Assembly: GCA_963691815.1 (NCBI GenBank)
Contig: OY829648.1
Span: forward strand, 22,222,664 to 22,286,663
Reading direction: 5' to 3'
DNA: 64,000 nt
DNA from: Echiichthys vipera
Taxonomy: Eukaryota > Chordata > Actinopteri > Perciformes > Trachinidae
A model generated the notes under the pieces. It saw only the letters and a list, made by a program, of their open reading frames with translations. It did not search any database and was not told the DNA's origin. Every line of letters begins with the position of its first letter. Position 1 is the stretch's first letter. The translations under genes were made by a program, and so were the position numbers. Shown here in pieces: positions 1 to 13,089 of the stretch.

Positions 1-278
1 TTCCGAAAATCTTACTTTGTTTTTGTGTATTTGTTTCTCTGTGCGTCTGTGTGCGCAAGCTATCCCAGGCTGGGAGAGCCAAGTGCGGTTGCTATTTGTG
101 TAAACAGTGGATGGCAGTTCAGGCCTTTTATTTTACACACCAACGCCACAGGCCCTCTGTGTAATGTTTTATAATAGTTAATTACAAGGAAAGGCTTTTC
201 CTGCAGAGACCCGATATATAATCCAGATCTAAACAGAAAGGCGAACCTCGCCACAGAACCTAAACAATCTATTGAGGA

Positions 279-1297
279 CATTGATTCATTGTCCAATTAG
301 ATTTTTTCCAACCTCATTATTTATTCAGGGAAGCGCTTGCTAAGCAGCCATGCTCTTTTTCCAGCACCCTCCTGATTCACATCCATATGGTTGCATACAT
401 TCACACCTGGGTGGTGCCAGTACCACAAAAGACTGACTGCAGCTCAAGTGCTGGAGACACTTTCAATGCCAGCTGTTTTGGAAGAGATGAAAGAGACGTG
501 AGCGAGCCAGCAGAAAACGTAAAATATAAATACTTTAATGTGGAACTTCAAACATGAGTCTTCCTGATTTGGTAACTTCAAAGAAAGTAAGAAAGAGACA
601 AGTTAGGCAGCATTTATAAATTGCCAACATCCATACTTGAGATGCACATAAATAGAATTCCTAGAAAATGTCCCTTTAATTAATGTCATGCGGGTGTTGA
701 CAGAGGAAAGTAAAGGTCTATATACTACGCCTCATTGGGTCCTGAGCAATACACCTGCCATGACATTGTTGTGTTCCCCAGCAATGCTAGAGTATACGCA
801 CAATTTTCTAACAGCTAGCTATTTGGGAGCAGGCTATTTCAAGGAATTAAAGCATTCATTCTGAAAGTTCAATTACTTATACTTGAAATGATCTTTGCTA
901 CAATGTAACATGTCCAGTCTCTCTTTCCTCATCTGTTTTTTAATGTTCTGTAGAGAGAGACGGAGAGTGAGCGGCACCCAGTTGCCCACTGACGTCAGAA
1001 GCGGACAGTATTATGTGCTTTGACTGCAACAACTGCACAACTGAACAACTGAAGTTATATCTACGTTAACTAAAATACCTGTTACAGTATAGACACAAAT
1101 ATAGACACAAACACATTAAACCATGGCCTCAGAGATGAGTTTTAAGGTATGAGGACTCCTGACTGATGTATCCAAAAATGCATGATTCATTTAGAGAAGA
1201 CTTGATGCTTAATCCTACTCAAAAAGTTAAATTTGCCACTAGAGACAAAAGCCTGGATTCCTTTAGACCTCGTAATCAATCAAAACGACAAGTCTCT
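279..1297. repeat. Tandem duplication, copy 1 (1019-bp unit)
   Basis: The unit beginning CATTGATTCATTGTCCAATT and ending in GTCTCT is followed immediately by a second copy in the same orientation. Line-by-line comparison with an offset of 1019 gave one difference (C at 870, A at 1889). The unit has no gene-like frame. It contains a perfect palindromic CRE-like TGACGTCA at 990-997. Confidence 0.96.
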
Positions 1298-2316
1298 CAT
1301 TGATTCATTGTCCAATTAGATTTTTTCCAACCTCATTATTTATTCAGGGAAGCGCTTGCTAAGCAGCCATGCTCTTTTTCCAGCACCCTCCTGATTCACA
1401 TCCATATGGTTGCATACATTCACACCTGGGTGGTGCCAGTACCACAAAAGACTGACTGCAGCTCAAGTGCTGGAGACACTTTCAATGCCAGCTGTTTTGG
1501 AAGAGATGAAAGAGACGTGAGCGAGCCAGCAGAAAACGTAAAATATAAATACTTTAATGTGGAACTTCAAACATGAGTCTTCCTGATTTGGTAACTTCAA
1601 AGAAAGTAAGAAAGAGACAAGTTAGGCAGCATTTATAAATTGCCAACATCCATACTTGAGATGCACATAAATAGAATTCCTAGAAAATGTCCCTTTAATT
1701 AATGTCATGCGGGTGTTGACAGAGGAAAGTAAAGGTCTATATACTACGCCTCATTGGGTCCTGAGCAATACACCTGCCATGACATTGTTGTGTTCCCCAG
1801 CAATGCTAGAGTATACGCACAATTTTCTAACAGCTAGCTATTTGGGAGCAGGCTATTTCAAGGAATTAAAGCATTCATTCTGAAAGTTAAATTACTTATA
1901 CTTGAAATGATCTTTGCTACAATGTAACATGTCCAGTCTCTCTTTCCTCATCTGTTTTTTAATGTTCTGTAGAGAGAGACGGAGAGTGAGCGGCACCCAG
2001 TTGCCCACTGACGTCAGAAGCGGACAGTATTATGTGCTTTGACTGCAACAACTGCACAACTGAACAACTGAAGTTATATCTACGTTAACTAAAATACCTG
2101 TTACAGTATAGACACAAATATAGACACAAACACATTAAACCATGGCCTCAGAGATGAGTTTTAAGGTATGAGGACTCCTGACTGATGTATCCAAAAATGC
2201 ATGATTCATTTAGAGAAGACTTGATGCTTAATCCTACTCAAAAAGTTAAATTTGCCACTAGAGACAAAAGCCTGGATTCCTTTAGACCTCGTAATCAATC
2301 AAAACGACAAGTCTCT
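1298..2316. repeat. Tandem duplication, copy 2
   Basis: This is the second, directly adjacent copy of the 1019-bp unit. The copies share only a few bases at the junction (CTCTC/CAT region), so the breakpoint looks like microhomology or an assembly join rather than a transposon insertion with its own ends. The CRE-like TGACGTCA recurs at 2009-2016. Confidence 0.96.
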
Positions 2317-3094
2317 CTTTTCTTCCTATCATTGCAGGAACACACATCCCTCCACCTCCATGCTTCCCTCTCTTTCTTTGCCACAACATGAGGCTCTCTC
2401 CTGGGACAATGACTCTGAAACACGGGACACTGCCAACCAGCTGCACGAAAGAAACATAAAATCACTTATATACTTCAATAAAGATAAACTAGAAAGATAA
2501 TCAACGACTGAGGTGGTGATACAGCTGATGCCATAGCAAAGCATCCACATGTCTCTTCTCTGTTTCATTGTCAGTGTGTGATCTATCATAGCTCCAGTGT
2601 TGGAAAAAAAATTGAGGCATCACTGCTAAATTTAAAAGTCTGCAGGTGATAATCATCATCTGTAGCACATGCTCTGTTAATTACAGAAGAAACTAACTTT
2701 ATTGTTGGGTCCATACTTTGCTCTATGTTTTGATAATGAAACAACTATTTAGGCCTTTTGCATGTAAACTTGGGTATTTTTCATCAAGAAGCTGTGGGCT
2801 GGGATGACTGATTTGTGTTGATTTCTGGGGTTGAAAGGATGTGAAACTCAACGCTCTTTGTTGAAGGGCACATAGCAAGGATGGGATATTGAGGGTGAGG
2901 AGGCAAGGGGCGGATCCTGATGACATTTTGGATTTCAGGGAGCTGCTGTGGGTGCTGAGTGAAGAGGGGATGAGCTGCCAGCAGCATGAGGCCACAGCTG
3001 TTAGATCCTGATTGAGGATGCCCCTCAGTTTGTGCTGTATGTGTTTTAAAAAATATACAAAACATACACTCCCTGGTTTTGTTGTAGTGTGCAA

Positions 3095-3262
3095 CAGCAA
3101 CCCCCGAATCCCAAAAATGTTATGCTGACCAATCGGAGCAGACTAGGCTTTTTCAGAAGGGGGGACTTAACAGGCACATAAACAAAACATTTCAGACAGA
3201 CTGTTCTTACAGAAACCCAAAACACCAGTATGAACCTGAAAATTATCCCTTTTAATAAAATC
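3095..3262 (-). repeat. Anonymous teleost interspersed repeat, partial
   Basis: The segment contains GACCAATCGGAGCAGACTAG, CTTTTTCAGAAGGGGGGAC, CATTTCAGACAGAC and AGTATGAACCTGAAAATTAT. I recall this order of motifs from a very abundant percomorph repeat that on the other strand begins with TTAAAGG and TTTTCAGGTTCATAC. The middle part seems deleted. The family name cannot be assigned without a repeat library. Confidence 0.6.
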
Positions 3263-5302
3263 AGGAAATGTGGTTTTAAAGGACCGTGCTAGTGTTTTAG
3301 CTCCAAAATGAAAAATGTATGGGTCAATATGTGTTGTACTATTTTGTGCATGGTACTTATACTTATATTGTATATTCAATAATGCTACAAGATATGTTGT
3401 TTATTCTGTTTTTATATGCCTTATTGACATCTGGCATGGACAACAGATGAAAATTAGCCTTCTCAAACCGATCAGAATTTATAAAACAAAGCTATGTGGA
3501 TAAATAGATGTGATGTAAATGTCATGTCATGTGTAGTACATTGCTTGAAATGTGCAAAAATCACTGGCATAGCTCTTAAACTCAGATTTGTAGTTTTATT
3601 TTTTGGTTAATTTAGGGCATGTGTGTATTGTAATGCAGTAAATATGTTCTTGAGCTTACTGGCTCTAGAGATACTTCACTGTTGGGCCTTTTCAGAGTGT
3701 TTGTGAACATGTGTATGGTGTTAGATAGATTAGATGCATGCGCTTTTAAAGGGAAGGTGTCCAACGACAAATAAAAGACACTTGTGGATCTGGAAAGCAG
3801 CGGATGGACAAGAGATGATGAGAGGGAGAAAAACAATGGACAATCGTGTGGTCGCTGTCCTAAAGAGACTGCGTTTCCTCCCGGGAAGTGAGTCTGCCAC
3901 AGATCATAAAAGAAAGGATGAGCAAACAAAACATGTTCAGCATTATTCAGCATGTTTAAAATAACAAAAAAAGAACCGCAGAACTAATATTCAGAAAAAC
4001 CTAAATATAGCATGTTGCAAAAGTGAGTTTTATCGGTGCAATGATGGTGAAATATGTACTGATATTTTTCAGCAGCCAACAATAACAGCAGGGCAGTGGT
4101 TTACACTGGTGTGTGATTAAAGACAATGTAACTCAATTATCATAGGAGGATTGTGGAATGCTTATGTGGTTGCACTGTGTAATGATCTCGTACTGACACA
4201 GAGCCAAAATGGCCACCAGAGGCTGAGGTTGACTGGGGTCTGTGGCTGCCAGTGGCCCGTGACAGCGCTGGGAATGAACAGCGAGCATGGGCAACTAGGC
4301 GCTGCATAAGGACACAATGGAGAAAGAACGAGCCCTCTCAGGTCCTCGTGTTACTGCTCGCTGACCGCAACAAAAGAGGCTTCTGTCGGGGAGAAGGAGA
4401 GAGAGATACAGAGCATACTGAAAGAGGAAGAAGGCAAGAAGAGGCATAAGGAATGATGTGGAGAGGACATCATGGGTGGATTTAAGTTGGTAGATTTTCT
4501 TCTTTTTTGAAATCCTTTTCGTTGGATTTTGTTATATTTCAGGTGTGACGTTTTTTTCTTTGTTGGAAAGAGCACTTAAAATACAAGTACAGTCGGAACA
4601 GCGCGGCAAAAAAAGCAAGGGTTTTACTGCACTGGAAAGTTATCATCGCTGGTCACACATTATTTTTTGCAGGACGACCGTGCAAATTTTCTGCCCCTGC
4701 TTTGGCACTCCCACTGTGCCACCGGAATGGCTTTGTTAAAATGAATGAGGGGGCTGCATTTTCACATGCTGTCGTCGGCCTGAACGTGGCTTACAGTCAT
4801 GGTGGCTCTCTCTGCTCATGCTAAATATACAGTTCTTGTATTTATTTCAAACAAGAAATTGTTAGTGCATCACATCACAGTGAGTCTGAGGAATTTTCCC
4901 AGAAAAGACGCAGCAGGCACTGGTTTGTTCGAAGGGTAAAGCTTTTATGGAAAAGCCTATGGTTGAAATACTCTTGATTTGAGGTAGAAACTAAACATTT
5001 ATTAATGTTCACATTTCACTGAAAGCAATTTGAATGCTGATCTTATCTAAAACAGTCCACAGGATGACTCCCATCGATATACAAACGATGCTGGTGCTGC
5101 ACTCTGCTCAAGTATTTGTTGTAAGGCCCAGTCTTTCATGACTGCAGGTGATGCTAAAGAGTTTTAATAATAGGGTTAACGCATACATGGTGATTCAACA
5201 TGCAAGGAAGGATCCTACATCAATCTCGTCACTCCTCACAACACTTCTGAGCCGCTGACATCACTTCCACGAAGGACTGCAGGGTTTCGGAGGTCAAGGT
5301 GA

Positions 5303-5324
5303 GGGGGAGGGGGAGGGGTTCGGG
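5303..5324 (+). other. G-quadruplex-type motif
   Basis: Four G runs with short loops (GGGGG-A-GGGGG-A-GGGG-TTC-GGG) meet the usual G3+N1-7 pattern. The motif is on the non-template-like (+) strand of a minus-strand gene, so it would not be in the pre-mRNA. Folding is inferred only. Confidence 0.6.
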
Positions 5325-6152
5325 AGTGAGGGTGTCAATCAGCCTGTCAATTAGCAGGACAGGAGGGCAATATGTCTCCTAAAACCTAACATAAACCCAG
5401 TGGTGTTTAGACAGACACTTACACACACAAACAAATGGAGCGCAGGGGTTACGCAGTGGAATCCATTACTAGAGAGGTGAACTAAAGGTGGAGGGTGGGA
5501 AGATTTTGTTTGACTAATAACTGACCCACTGGCTGTAGAGATCCCAGAGAGCAAATAACATGGACAGATATAGAAGAAGCATAAAAAAACAATAAAAGGA
5601 AATTAAAAATGGGGGATAGAGAGGAGGGAGAGAAAAGTTAACTAAGAGAGAAAAATTGGGAGGAAGAGAAATTGAGAGATAATTGAGGAAAAGAAGGAGG
5701 CTGAGGTATGGAAACAGTTTAGCTCTAGGCCTAAAGTCCAACTGCTGTTGCACAATGTAGTACGTGTGTGTATGACTAAAAATTGTTATCCCAACAACAA
5801 GAAGATCCAACAATTGGCATTGTTCAAGTCCATCATGCTTCAATCAGGAAGGTCAGGAATTGTTTTGTGCTGACAAAGGAGTATTGCACATATAGCAGTT
5901 CATGTTCTGTTTTTATAAAGGTTTTTTCCCCCTCCTGAAGCAGTATTACAAGCTTAGTGTTTGTTTTTAATTTTCTTTGTGGCTGTAAAAATTCCAATCT
6001 TTAGTTTTTCTTATTAGCATTCCTTGAATTGACTCCAGGCTGCCTTGAAACGTCCGCGTGGAAATAATAATAACAGGAAAAGCTCTCAAGAAAGAATATG
6101 GGAAAGAGATAGCCGAGAGCTAAGCTACTTCTGTGATTTGTGATGTACCCTT

Positions 6153-6344
<192 letters not shown>

Positions 6345-8619
6345 CCCTCCATGATTTACAACAGCTTACTGCCTAGATCACAGATCTCGATCTGAACTCA
6401 CAAAGGCAGACACTTAAAAAAGACAGGAGGACACATGTTTTGGCGGACTATGACGGTGTTTAAGAAACAAGAATACACACGTTTGAACACGAGCGTGGCT
6501 TCCTGAGAAAAGGGGAATAATCCTTGATGAAAGTGATTAAGAGTCACTACAGGCATGTATTGTGGGGGAAGGAAAACACTTGCATGGTGGAGCCCATAAA
6601 TAATCCCTCTTTACACACTCTGCAGTCAAAGGTGTCTGAAGGACGCAGAAAACAAACATAAAGAGCTCAAGTCGGGTTAAAGGATATCCACATTCAAACA
6701 TTCACACAAAGCCAGTAAATAACACATGATTACAATATGATCTGTATGTCTTGGTTAAATGTATAGGGGAAAACTACGAGATTTTGAGGCCAGATCCTCA
6801 AATTCAGGTTACTAGGTTACTTTCTTTGCACTCATGAATTGATCCATTGACAGTAGCCTCATTATACCAGAATGCAATGCAGCTGCGAGACTCACTGATG
6901 ACTAACTGATGATGACTTATACATTAGTTAGTGTTTTTCCTGACTGGAAAATCTATTTCTCTGCTATATATACCACTACAATTACAGCTTTCTTTCTTTG
7001 AGTTCAGGCATGTTGTCTGAAGTTTCTGGGGTTTTTCAATAGTGGAACATTCTAAGTAGTTCTGCTTTGTCGCAGCTCTCTTCCAATAAAAGATAATTTA
7101 CATGCTCCTGCACTCTTACAAACAAAGATAACTAACCAGCACATTAGTCAGTCGGTACAAGGAACTGACATACACTCTCAGAGTTGTCACCAATATTTAC
7201 AACAGGGTCCTTCAAGTATCCGCTCTTCTGTGAGTTATATGAACTTCCTGCCTAGAGTCGTCTCACTGTCGAAAAAACTGCTGCAACTCTGTCTCCTACA
7301 AAATGATATACCCATACAACTACACTGGATTCTCAATTATGTTTGGAAACATTTTTTTCCTCCTGGATTTAAAACATGCCTTTACCATTGTGGATTGCTG
7401 CATAACTGCTACACAACTGCTTGTTTTTCTTACAAACATAAATCCAGAATTGAGTTTCGTTGAATGGGAATGTATTTGTTTTAGGAAACCAGGCTCTTAT
7501 ATCAGCCTGTTGAAGTGTTTGGTTGACAATGGAACTTTTGTGCTACAAACTTTTGTAACTTGGCAATTTAGTTTGAAGCTTGAAGTACTTTCTCCAGTAA
7601 AAGTGGAGAGAAAGTTTAAAAAAAACAAAACTTTACTTAAGTATAACATTAACACACACACAAACCACCTCCCGTTTTCCCGCCCTCGATCTCCATCACT
7701 TAATCTGTCCTCTGGCTGGCCGACCAGCAGAGCCCACCTACATGCTGGCCTTAAGGGACCAATTCAGGTTATACCGACAGCCAATATTTTTGCATATGAA
7801 AATGATTTTATCTTTACAAAAACATATCTGTGAGCAGAAAATGGGAGTGAATATAGATGCCTAGAATGCCTAAATGTAATGTATTAATGATCCTGTTCAC
7901 ACAAAGATGCTGAATAACTAAACTGAAGTGGTGAAATATAAATGTATCTGTTATTGTTAACTGTAATTAAGTATACAGAGCATCAAAGTTTGATAAATCG
8001 ATCATGATTTAGCTGATTTATCTTATAAGTCTCAATGATAAACCTAAGAAATTCTTTCTTTTTTCATTCTTCTTCTTTTAGCCAGTCCAATGTTGGCTGA
8101 ACTTGACGTCCAAATGTCTTGCTGGTAAAATCTTTCTCTGAAGAAGAGGTGGGAGCTAAATGTACTACTGACTTGCATTATCACAACCCGAAATGACCTT
8201 TAGTCTTACTGCATGGATGCAATTTGGTAGACGGCAGGACCAACAAATACAACGCTGATTGATAAACTGACTTCAACTGTGCAAAAGTGCTTCTTTTATC
8301 AACACTCTCTACATCAAACTCCATTTATCCTGTTAAGCTCTACAAATTGTTGAATATCCCCTGGCTCAGACTCACAGAATACAAGCCCAAACTGCAAACA
8401 AAAGCCTCTGTTTATACCTAGAAAGACTCAAGGTACACTGTGCCTCCCTCTGTTTCTCTGGCACTGCACCACTGCTAAGGGCAAAGAAAGAACACTTTCT
8501 GTGCGTACTTGTCTGCGCGTATATGTGTGTTTTTTTTTCTTTACAGGAGTGTGTGCATTATGTGTGTTCACGGGAGGTTTAGGGCAAAGTTCAGGGAAAC
8601 CCCCACAAACCCCATCTAG

Positions 8620-8809
<190 letters not shown>

Positions 8810-9056
8810 TCTTACCAGACCTGACCTTGACCAGACCTGCCAGGATCACCAACAGACAGACACAGGGGATTCTGGGAAACAGGAAACAGGAAGTGGGCCC
8901 TGTCCAAGCTGAGTGTGAAAGCCTTGTTCATAATGAGTTGTGTATGAAACTCATGGTGTGCGGTAAAGTATGTAAAGATAGACTTACACCCTCACTAATG
9001 CCTAATAATGTAAATTGCTCTAATGGTTAAAGCCGGCTACACATCATGACAGTCCC

Positions 9057-9059
<3 letters not shown>

Positions 9060-9127
<68 letters not shown>
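9060..9127 (+). repeat. (GT)n microsatellite, 68 bp
   Basis: Pure GT dinucleotides in the opposite orientation to the CA tract 250 bp away, so the two tracts are complementary to each other. Confidence 0.98.
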
Positions 9128-9128
<1 letters not shown>

Positions 9129-10241
9129 CATGTGTCACCCCTCTGTATGTGTGGAGCCCCCTGACCTGGGCAGCATTTAGCAGAGAGGCATCCAGGCTTG
9201 TGGGAGGGGGCTGTAGTTGGATCTCTGGTTTCAAACAGCTCCGGTGCCCTGGGACCAGACCATGTCAAAGGGCCTGTCCCCGATGAGCCATATTAGGGCC
9301 CTAAACCCCTATCAATCAGCACTGCGCTAAAAAGAATCCACAACAAGACGGCAATTAAGACCCACCGAGGGCTTAACTAAACACGTGTGAGAGATAGGGA
9401 TTGTAAGAGTAACTGCGTGTGCAGTTCTTTGACTCTGTGTTTTATGTAGAACTGCATATACAGTATGTGACTGTGTGTGGGTAAAAGCTTTTCGAGACAG
9501 AAAGAGGGAGGGGGGGCAGTCTACTCCGGACGTGTAGAGGGACAGAGCACAGAGGTGAAGAAAGTCTCAGTAGGCTGTCTTTGTTTTGCCTTGCATATCA
9601 GTGAATGTAAAACACTGATAAATGTACTTTTTTTCTTTTGCAAATAAATTTGAATTCCGTTTTCCATGTTCGGCAGTTAACAAGCCTACTAAGAAATATG
9701 GGAATACTACAACAGCTCTGAGTTAAACTACGGGTTGAGACAGCTCCACTGGTGTAAAGCCTGTTGTTGGCAGGTCTGAATAATGACTCAAAACGTTCCA
9801 GACTGAAATACATATTTTTTTAACTGGATCCCAAAGTAAGTTTAAGTATAGTAAGCCCCCCACCCCCCATGTTGTTCTGATGTGAAGTGCTGAAGTGGAT
9901 CAGTATGTGGCAGAGGAGTAGTGCATCCAAAAATTGAGTGGGCCTGTCATCCCCTCAGTCTGAATGGGTGCGATGCTTGTGGTATGGAGCAAATCATCAT
10001 CAATCCTGGCCGGCATCTGAGAACCACAGCCGTGTTGACACTGGCACTGAGGTGAGGAGAAGTGAAACCAAAATCCAAAGTTTCTCAATACAGCGCACAC
10101 AAGTTCACAGTCTGAGTTAAGAGCCTATTGTGACCAAAAACAACACATACTGTATGCTGAGGGCAGCAGGGAGCAGAGTGGGAGGAGAGACTGGTTTTAA
10201 AGTTGTGGACCTGAGTATAAACCGGCTTATTTTTCCACATT

Positions 10242-10411
10242 CAGGAGCACATTTCAGATTCCAGATACCACTCTCATAGCTGTGCTAAATATGAAGCTAC
10301 AGCCGGTTAGCCTAGCTTAGCACAAAGACTGGGAACAGGTGGGAACAGTTAGCGTGGCTCTGATTAAGTAACAAAATGTACCTCTAAAGAAGCTAATTTG
10401 TGTTTTACAGT
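10242..10411 (+). repeat. Anonymous teleost interspersed repeat, truncated copy
   Basis: The segment carries GATACCACTCTCATAG, TAAATATGAAGCTACAGCC, GGTTAGCCTAGCTTAGCAC, AAAGACTGGGAACAGG and ACCTCTAAAGAAGCTAAT in an order I recognise from a highly repeated percomorph element. A fuller copy of the same family lies in reverse orientation at about 14570-14801. The family name is not known to me. Confidence 0.7.
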
Positions 10412-13089
10412 AGGGTGCATGCCAGACTATTTATTGGCCGGGCACAGTGACTTCATGCCAGGCAACCAGTATAATATGTTAATTAGTGAGTCCCAGCCTG
10501 GTCAGATGCGTACATGACCAGATAAAGCCTCTTGGATGAGAGGTGAAACTTCTTCCTAGTTTTGTGATGCAATGAGAAGTGTAAACAACGGTAGCTTCCG
10601 CACATGAGATGAGCGCAGCTATCGAGCAAACCGCTCGCTAATACTTTTTTCTCTTGGATCCTTCTGTTGGAATATGGATCGGGCACCTAAAATTGTGCCT
10701 TTTATCTGTAAATTCACGTTTCAAAAACGGCAAATATCTTTTACCGCCATGTTGTTTACTTTGCCTCAATGCTCTGTTAGTACGTCATACGCTTCGTTGA
10801 TCTGATTGGTTGATTCGGCCACCTATGTTTGGCCACCTATGTTAGTGATAGACAGGTGATTTATCCAATCATCAACCAGTATTTTCGCCTCTTCGCAAAA
10901 GATCTCCAACTGAGAGTTCCCACATGGATATGCAGAGCACATGCAAATTATGCGAATCAATCCATCTGGCGGAGGTTACATTATCCTACTGTTACTGCAA
11001 CCTGAAAGTGTCAGTGTTGTTTGAAAAGTTTTGTCAATTACTAAAGAAGCAGGAAAGGTGCAGGCATATTGAGAAGTCTGTGGTTGGAAAGCTATTAAAT
11101 GGCCTTGTATTTTCTTTGAGAAAAAGACAGCAGTGCAGTGGAGCTGTACTTAAAAATGAGAGAAAGCCATAAATACATGAACACAACATCTGGCAATAAC
11201 TGATATGTTTCAAACAGGGTGTTGTGCCTGTGTGCTCATTAAACTTAAATATGATGTTGATTGAGCAGCTAATGCACTGTGGTAATCACACTAAATTGAT
11301 AAGATATGTACCTTGCGGCGACCTATATTCATGCCACACAGTCAGATAAGTCAGATAGTTGGTTTGCCTGTCTGTCTCTAGACTCTAGATCATGAAAGAT
11401 ATAGCTGAGAGCAAAATATCCACCACAAACTTACCTAAATGATAATCTTATTTAAGAGCTTAATTGAAGCTGAGGTAAAAACTTTGACATGTTGTTACTA
11501 CATTAATGAGGATTTTGGATGCTTTGCTGACATTTGCCAGATAAAGCCGATTGGCGGCATCCTTTTCATCCTCCTACACTCACTGAACACACCTAAAAGC
11601 CGTCTTAATAAATCAGATGCTAATCACACAGACACGATAAGTACAAGCCTTCACAACAGCTGCTGCAATGCAGAAAGGAGAAAAGAGGGAATCAATAAAT
11701 TATGATTACCGTACACACACACATTTACGCGCCTAATACCTTTGAGCAAGCCCAAGCAAGCACCAAGATCGACATAGTGTGACATCTTCAAGTCATTACA
11801 CATTTTGGAAACTGCTTCTTTACACTAATTTGTCAATCATCCCATGCATCGCTGTAGGTGAGACACGCACGCTGCAGTCCTGTCGATACAAAGTCAAATT
11901 ACGCCCTCGTTTTTAACTCTTTGATGCTTCAACTGTATAATTGCATTGCTGATGGGCTGATGGCAGTACAGGCCTCACGGTCCTTGTCACGTCAGCTCCG
12001 AGGTCAATTTAATCAGGTGTGTTGACAGCTGGCTAATTACAGAGCCGTCCTTCGTGTGCTGGTAGGTCTTTTGAAGCACAAAGATATACAGGATATATAT
12101 ACACATACACGTTGCAGAAAAGGTTATACTGTGTGTGTGGTTACAATATACTGTATTACAGTTAAACACGCCTGATTAGAGTAATCACTCTGCGTCTTCA
12201 AATTACACCCAAACAAGATCTCAACTGACAAATGAATTGTAAACATACAAAAAGTGAAAATAAAGGTCTGACTGTATTGCAGATGTTGCTGCTATAAAAT
12301 AGACATAAACATATAAATCTAATCATTAACAAACCAGGACTTTCATGCATGTTTGACAGTCAGATTGACTGTCAACAGTGGTTTGGAAAAGACATATGAG
12401 AGTAAAATATAGTTCAAATAATGTCTTTTCATGTTTCGAAAGGAGAATAATGAAGAGAAGAACGGCAGAAATCTTCCATCAAATACTGTCAATCTTCAAT
12501 TTAGAAAGCAGCAGAAAAAGACAAAAAAAGAACCAGAATCTGTTCTTTGTTAAACCTGTCGTCTTTATTCTCCAGCAGAGTGGACAGAGGAGAGAGCAGA
12601 GAGGCTCGGTGGAGGGGGGGAAGAAAAGCAGCTATTTTTGTAATTGCTTTTTTTGCCAGTGCTGAGAGAAAAGCGGTGGGGAAAGTTTTGAGAAATTTAA
12701 ACAGCCTTGACAGCCAGGGTGTAGTCGTATTAATCTTTTCAAACAGGGAGAAAACCCCTCTATCATAAACATAGACACACTCTGAAATCAGCGGCAGCGT
12801 TGCATGAAGTCTATTTATTGCCGCTGTCAGGAAAACGTACGTATCCAGAAAGTCAATATATTGAGCTGCTGCATTTTGGAAATCATATAAGAAATTATGA
12901 AATAATTGAATTAAACCTGCAGGAATCAACTTATTTTAGCGGAAACAAACTATAAACACACTCAAAATTAGATAAAAAGTATAAATACTTAATTTATTCT
13001 GAAATACTGTTATTTTCAGAATTTAATTTAAACAAAACCCCTTATTTTGTGAAAAACAAAAAAAAAGTGAGAAAAATTAGAGAACAGTA

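Noticed and set aside
5514..5843. 109-residue, apparently membrane-spanning open frame on the minus strand
   Set aside because: The Leu/Phe/Ser richness comes from a GA-rich plus strand; a low-complexity artefact and not a membrane protein.
7303..7833. 176-residue open frame on the plus strand
   Set aside because: No recognisable domain, irregular composition, runs through intronic AT-rich DNA and is antisense to ror1; consistent with chance.
12501..12929. 142-residue open frame on the minus strand
   Set aside because: Hydrophobic/Phe-rich translation of purine-rich plus-strand DNA; no family recognised and no exon-like ends.
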